NCBI GenBank assembly: GCA_036732565.1
Contig: DAINCF010000098.1
Location: 1 to 16,768 of the forward strand
Direction of reading: 5' to 3'
Source of the DNA: JAIVJN01 sp036732565
GTDB lineage: Bacteria; Acidobacteriota; Vicinamibacteria; Vicinamibacterales; UBA2999
Length of the DNA stretch: 16,768 nucleotides
This document shows, piece by piece, positions 13,736 to 16,768 of this stretch. Numbering within the stretch: position 1 is the first letter of the stretch; each line of letters opens with the position of its first letter. The position numbers were made by a program, and so were the translations under genes. Under the pieces are notes generated by a model. That model made no database searches. It saw only the letters and a list, made by a program, of their open reading frames with translations, and was not told where the DNA came from.

Positions 13736-14748
13736 GACACTCCGACCTCTCGCCCCGCCGGAGGCGGGGCAAAACCAACCCTGTCTTTGTGCTCGTCCAG
13801 CATCTTGGCACACGCATACACGGCGCGCGTGGCGGGCATCGGCACCGAGACCCGGTCGCCAAGCTCGATGACCGCGCCGACCACCGCCTCCAGCTCCATC
13901 GGGCGTCCCGCCTCCAGGTCCTGCAGCATGGAGGTCTTGTGCGCGCCCACTTTCTCCGCTCCCGCCATCCGCTGATCGATCGAGATCGGAAGCTCGATCC
14001 CGATCTTGGCCGCCACGGCTTCCGTCTCCACCATCACCTCACGCACGAGTCGCGAGGTGTCGGGATGACGCACCAGCTCTTCGAGCGTGCCGCGAGTCAA
14101 CGCGCTGATCGGATTGAAGGCCACGTTCCCCAGCACCTTTACCCAGATCTCGTGGCGAAACCGGGTCGTGACGGGACAGCGAAAGCCGGCGTCGATCAGC
14201 GCCTCGGCGATGCGACGCATGCGGTCGGAGCGCAGACCGCTGGGCTCGCCGAAGCTGATGCGGTTGCCCTCGGTGTGCTGAATCACCCCAGGCGCCGCCA
14301 CCTCGCCGGCAAAGTATGCAAGCGACCCGACGACCCGTCTGGGTTCGATCGCCGAGGCGATGACACCACCTGGATCGACGTGCTCGAGGTGCAACCCGTC
14401 GAGCTCGCCGCCATGGCCTTGGAAATACCACCACGGAATCCCGTTCTGCGTGCTGACCACGACCGTTTCCGGCCCGAGGAGCGGCGAGAGCTGTGGCGCG
14501 AGGGCCGTGAGGCTGTGCGCCTTGACGCCAAGGAAGACGACATCGGCCGGACCGATCGAAGCGAGGTCACCGGCGAGCTGCGGCATCACCTCGAAGTCGC
14601 CATCCGGGCTGCGCACCTGGAGGCCGCGCTCCTGCATCGCGCGCAGATGCGGTCCGCGCGCCAAGAGCACGACGTCCGCGCCGGCACGGCACAGCCGCGC
14701 GCCGATGTACCCGCCAATTGCGCCGGCACCGACGATGACGATCCTCAC
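13732..14748 (-). CDS. Ketopantoate-reductase-family oxidoreductase (PanE/ApbA-like)
   Basis: 338 residues, longer than E. coli PanE (about 300). The N-terminal Rossmann fold has GAGAIG (7-12) for NADPH. Residues matching the PanE active site are K76 (GVKA), N102 (QNG), K204 (EIWVKVLGNVAFNP) and N208; the C-terminal helical domain contains MLQDLEAGRPMELEAVVG (274-291). PanE reduces 2-dehydropantoate to pantoate; the operon context with a CoA ligase and a carrier suggests this paralogue may reduce another 2-oxo acid. The start is GTG at 14748, overlapping the ligase stop by GTGA. The last residues (about 327-334, APPPAGRE) are encoded by a palindromic repeat shared with the intergenic region at 16396, so the tail was probably gained by repeat insertion or recruitment. 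Confidence 0.88.
   Translation of the reverse strand: MRIVIVGAGAIGGYIGARLCRAGADVVLLARGPHLRAMQERGLQVRSPDGDFEVMPQLAGDLASIGPADVVFLGVKAHSLTALAPQLSPLLGPETVVVSTQNGIPWWYFQGHGGELDGLHLEHVDPGGVIASAIEPRRVVGSLAYFAGEVAAPGVIQHTEGNRISFGEPSGLRSDRMRRIAEALIDAGFRCPVTTRFRHEIWVKVLGNVAFNPISALTRGTLEELVRHPDTSRLVREVMVETEAVAAKIGIELPISIDQRMAGAEKVGAHKTSMLQDLEAGRPMELEAVVGAVIELGDRVSVPMPATRAVYACAKMLDEHKDRVGFAPPPAGREVGVS
13748..13770 (-). repeat. Palindromic repeat (REP-like, type B) inside the reductase gene end
   Basis: On the minus strand the palindrome GCCCCGCCTCCGGCGGGGC (13752-13770) plus GAGA forms a 23-nt sequence identical to 16396-16418 on the plus strand. It has an 8-bp stem and 3-nt loop. It encodes the tail of the reductase and lies 16 nt ahead of the transporter start codon. 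Confidence 0.7.
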
Positions 14749-16277
14749 GACGTCTTCTGCGAGTAGGCTTCCGCAACCACGCGCCGCTGGATCTTGCCGG
14801 TCGCGGTGCGTGGAATCGTGTCCGAGATGTGAATCTGCTTCGGCCGCTTGTAATCGGCCAGCCGCTCCTTGCAGAACGCGACGAGCTCCGCTTCCGTCAT
14901 CGTCGTGCCGCCCTCGCTCGGGCGCAAGACGACCACCGCCTCCACCTCTTCACCCCACGTGACGTGCGGCACGCCGAAGCACACCGCCTCGGCCACCGCG
15001 GGATGAGCGAGCAACACTTCGTCGATTTCGCGCGGCGAGATCTTCTCGCCCCCGCGATTGATCAGCTCCTTCAGGCGTCCGACCAGCGTCAGATAACCGT
15101 TGGCGTCGAGGAACCCCTGGTCACCCGTACGGAACCAGCCGTCGGTAAACGATGTCGCGTTGGCGTCGGGATTGTTCTCGTAGCCACGAATGACGTTGGG
15201 GCCTTGAATGACGACCTCGCCGCGTTCGCCCGGCGCCAGATGCTTGCCGTCGCCATCCATGATGCTGATGCGAACATCGGTCCCAGGTCCCACCGACCCT
15301 GGAAGGCGATCGCCGGGAGGCAGCGGGTTCGACGCCATCTGATGCGCGGCTTCGGTCATGCCGTAGGCCTCGAGCACGGGCGCGCCGAACGCCGTCTCGA
15401 GATCGTGCATGACCTGCGGTGGCAGCGATGCGCTGCACGAGCGGATGAAGCGCAGCTTCTCGGCGCCCGCGGGCCGTGCGGCGCCGGACTCGACACGCGC
15501 CAACAGCAACTGATGCAGCGTCGGCACCGCCGAATACCACGTGACGCCATGATCGCGCGCGACGCGCCAGAACGACAGCGGACTGAACTTGCTCGGCACG
15601 ACCACGGTGCCACCGGTGGCCAGCGTCGCCAACGTCGATGCGACCAGTCCATGGACATGGAACAACGGCATCACGCAGAGCGACACATCGTCCGCGGTCA
15701 GCGCGTAGCTGCGTGCGACGTTGCCCGCGGAGATCGTGAGGTTGGCATGTGACAGCGGCACGCGCTTCGGTCGGCCGGTGCTGCCGCTCGTATGCAGGAT
15801 CAACGCGACATCGTCAACGCTCGGCGGCTGTGCCGAGCCGGTGCCGGTGGCTTCTCGCAAGCGGACGGTACCGTTCGCGTCCATCTCGACCGTCAGAATC
15901 GGGACGCGATCGCCGGCGGCACGACGGGCCTCGTCGGCCCCCTCCGGCGGCAACAGCAGCACGCGCGCGCCGGTGTCTTCGAGGTAGAAGCGGAACTCGT
16001 CTTCCTTGTAGCCCGGATTCAGCGGCGCGGCCGTGCCGGCTGTCGAGGCGGCCAGGAACGACACGATCGTCGGCAGCCCGTTGGGGAGCGCGATACCGAC
16101 GCGATCGCCTTGCTTGATCCCGAACGCCGCCAACGCATCGGCGACGGCTTGCACCTGAGCGCGGAGCGAGGCGTAGGTCACGCGGATGTTCTGTTCGGGG
16201 AGGATGACGGCCGTCTGCTCGGCAGGTGTCGACGACAGCAAGCCGAGCAGTGTGGAGGGTGCGCCCGAAGAAGTCAT
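14745..16277 (-). CDS. Acyl-CoA synthetase resembling oxalate-CoA ligase (AAE3/Pcs60 type)
   Basis: 510 residues, an ANL-superfamily adenylating enzyme. The motifs are in order: P-loop LHTSGSTGRPKRVPLSH (161-177), MPLFHVHGL (203-211), A5 YGMTEA (305-310), A8 TGDQGFLDANGYLTLVGR (384-401) and A10 PRTATGKIQRR (489-499), with K495 as the adenylation lysine. The stretches FIRSCSASL, APVLEAYGMTEAAHQMASNPLP (read in two parts, 299-309 and 310-320) and LKELINRGGEKISP are as I remember in plant AAE3 and yeast Pcs60 oxalyl-CoA synthetases, so oxalate is the best substrate guess. It would make oxalyl-CoA from oxalate, ATP and CoA. I chose ATG 16277 over an in-frame TTG at 16307; neither has a good ribosome site. 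It is the first gene of the four-gene operon. Confidence 0.9.
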   Translation of the reverse strand: MTSSGAPSTLLGLLSSTPAEQTAVILPEQNIRVTYASLRAQVQAVADALAAFGIKQGDRVGIALPNGLPTIVSFLAASTAGTAAPLNPGYKEDEFRFYLEDTGARVLLLPPEGADEARRAAGDRVPILTVEMDANGTVRLREATGTGSAQPPSVDDVALILHTSGSTGRPKRVPLSHANLTISAGNVARSYALTADDVSLCVMPLFHVHGLVASTLATLATGGTVVVPSKFSPLSFWRVARDHGVTWYSAVPTLHQLLLARVESGAARPAGAEKLRFIRSCSASLPPQVMHDLETAFGAPVLEAYGMTEAAHQMASNPLPPGDRLPGSVGPGTDVRISIMDGDGKHLAPGERGEVVIQGPNVIRGYENNPDANATSFTDGWFRTGDQGFLDANGYLTLVGRLKELINRGGEKISPREIDEVLLAHPAVAEAVCFGVPHVTWGEEVEAVVVLRPSEGGTTMTEAELVAFCKERLADYKRPKQIHISDTIPRTATGKIQRRVVAEAYSQKTS

Positions 16278-16317
16278 AGGCGCTAACTCTGGCGCACCGC
16301 GATTCAATCCGTCAAGG

Positions 16318-16380
16318 CTAGCGAGGCTTCGCCTCAGGACTGCCCATAAGAACCTCGCTGGTATGGCGTCGCCTCGCTAG
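16318..16380. repeat. Interrupted palindrome related to the type A repeat
   Basis: CTAGCGAGGC (16318-16327) pairs perfectly with GCCTCGCTAG (16371-16380), and an inner GAGGC-TTC-GCCTC hairpin lies at 16323-16335. GCCTC occurs at 16331-16335 and again at 16371-16375, as if about 40 nt had been inserted into, or duplicated within, a simple hairpin like that at 6052-6074. It lies 41 nt upstream of the ligase start. Confidence 0.5.
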
Positions 16381-16395
16381 TGACAGCGTCTTCTG

Positions 16396-16418
16396 GCCCC
16401 GCCTCCGGCGGGGCGAGA
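16396..16418 (+). repeat. Palindromic repeat (REP-like, type B), intergenic copy
   Basis: GCCCCGCC-TCC-GGCGGGGC (16396-16414) followed by GAGA; all 23 nt are identical to the copy in the reductase gene on the opposite strand. It stands between the ABC permease and the ligase operon. Confidence 0.7.
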
Positions 16419-16478
16419 CGTCTTGAAGGCCGTCAGACTTTGACTCAAATATGAAGAATCGCCGCCTTCAAGACGTCT
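16416..16478. repeat. 63-bp element with perfect 15-bp inverted ends
   Basis: AGACGTCTTGAAGGC (16416-16430) and GCCTTCAAGACGTCT (16464-16478) are perfect inverted repeats around a 33-nt centre that contains the small palindrome TTTGACTCAAA (16439-16449). It starts 6 nt after the permease stop. No U-run follows either arm, so it is not a clear terminator; it could be a tiny non-autonomous element, a long operator or an mRNA 3' structure. No target-site duplication is evident. Confidence 0.55.
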
Positions 16479-16484
16479 AGGGTG

Positions 16485-16768
16485 TCATTCGTACCTGAGG
16501 GCCTTCATCGGATCGATGCGCGACGCACGCTGGGCGGGAATGAAGCCGGCAATCAGCGCAACGAGGACGAGGACGATGGCCGCACCTGCCAGCGCGGCCG
16601 GATCGCTGCCCTGCAGTTGATAGAGCAGCGACTTCGCAAGCTGTCCGAGGCCGATCGCGGCGGCCAAACCGACAATGCCGCCGATGAACGTCATCCAGCC
16701 GACCTGCCGCAGCACCATGCCGCGCACGCGACGGCCGTCCGCACCCAGCGCCATGCGCAGGCCAATCT
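16485..16768 (-). CDS. MacB/FtsX-type ABC transporter permease (partial, N-terminus off the window)
   Basis: Only the C-terminal 93 codons are visible. They open with IGLRMALGA (after the window edge), part of the conserved R-E-I-G-I-R-x-A-L-G-A motif of FtsX-like permeases, continue with two hydrophobic helices (VGWMTFIGGIVGLAAAIGLG and LAGAAIVLVLVALIAGFIPA) and end with the typical AQRASRIDPMKALRYE. These proteins carry lipids, macrolides or peptides across the envelope with a partner ATPase, or act as mechanotransmitters. The ATG at 16752-16754 is internal, since the motif begins before it. It is co-directional with the ligase operon but 207 bp away, with palindromic repeats between. Confidence 0.9.
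   Translation of the reverse strand, partial: IGLRMALGADGRRVRGMVLRQVGWMTFIGGIVGLAAAIGLGQLAKSLLYQLQGSDPAALAGAAIVLVLVALIAGFIPAQRASRIDPMKALRYE

Noticed and set aside
16451..16480. 9-codon plus-strand ORF starting ATGAAGAAT inside the 63-bp element
   Set aside because: Too short, no ribosome site, and it is mostly the inverted-repeat arm.
1..16768. CRISPR array, tRNA, rRNA, integrase or transposase
   Set aside because: No regularly spaced direct repeats, no cloverleaf-like sequence and no recombinase-like protein were seen in the window.

Overview
The window is a GC-rich, densely packed stretch of bacterial chromosome. The mix of an RRM-type RNA-binding protein, a BlaI/M56 pair, an MFS/spermidine-synthase fusion and a MacB/FtsX-type permease fits an Acidobacteriota genome, perhaps Vicinamibacteria. 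That placement is inference from gene content; no rRNA or tRNA gene is present to confirm it.

Layout by position. (1) 1-303, minus: start of an RRM RNA-binding protein that runs off the left edge, preceded by a leader of about 140 nt with a strong -10 box and a perfect hairpin. (2) 624-5930, minus: four co-directional genes in the order AI-2E-type transporter, secreted beta-propeller protein, BamA-type outer-membrane barrel, and a secreted protein with protein-kinase-like motifs. The last two are tightly coupled. Hairpins lie in the two larger gaps. (3) 6126-7919, plus: an amidase-signature hydrolase with a twin-arginine signal. It meets tail to tail, with only 3 nt between, (4) 7923-10235, minus: a membrane protein fused to a spermidine-synthase-like domain. 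(5) 10278-11632, plus: a BlaI/MecI-type repressor and an M56 membrane metallopeptidase overlapping by ATGA. They diverge from gene 4 across only 42 bp, which carries repeated GTGATRG half-sites. (6) 11675-16277, minus: a four-gene operon with overlapping or abutting genes, in transcription order an oxalate-CoA-ligase-like enzyme, a ketopantoate-reductase-family enzyme, an OFA-type oxalate/formate antiporter homologue and a 2-keto-4-pentenoate-hydratase/FAH-family enzyme. (7) 16485-16768, minus: C-terminal end of an FtsX/MacB-type ABC permease.

How they may work together: the last operon looks like import of a small dicarboxylate (oxalate is the best guess), activation to a CoA thioester, and processing by a reductase and a FAH-fold enzyme. 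No oxalyl-CoA decarboxylase or formyl-CoA transferase is visible, so the route is unusual or completed elsewhere. The barrel/kinase-like pair is the least characterised unit. A small family of palindromic repeats (6052-6110, 13748-13770, 16318-16418, weaker at 606-620) recurs; two copies sit 16-17 nt before a start codon in the same orientation.
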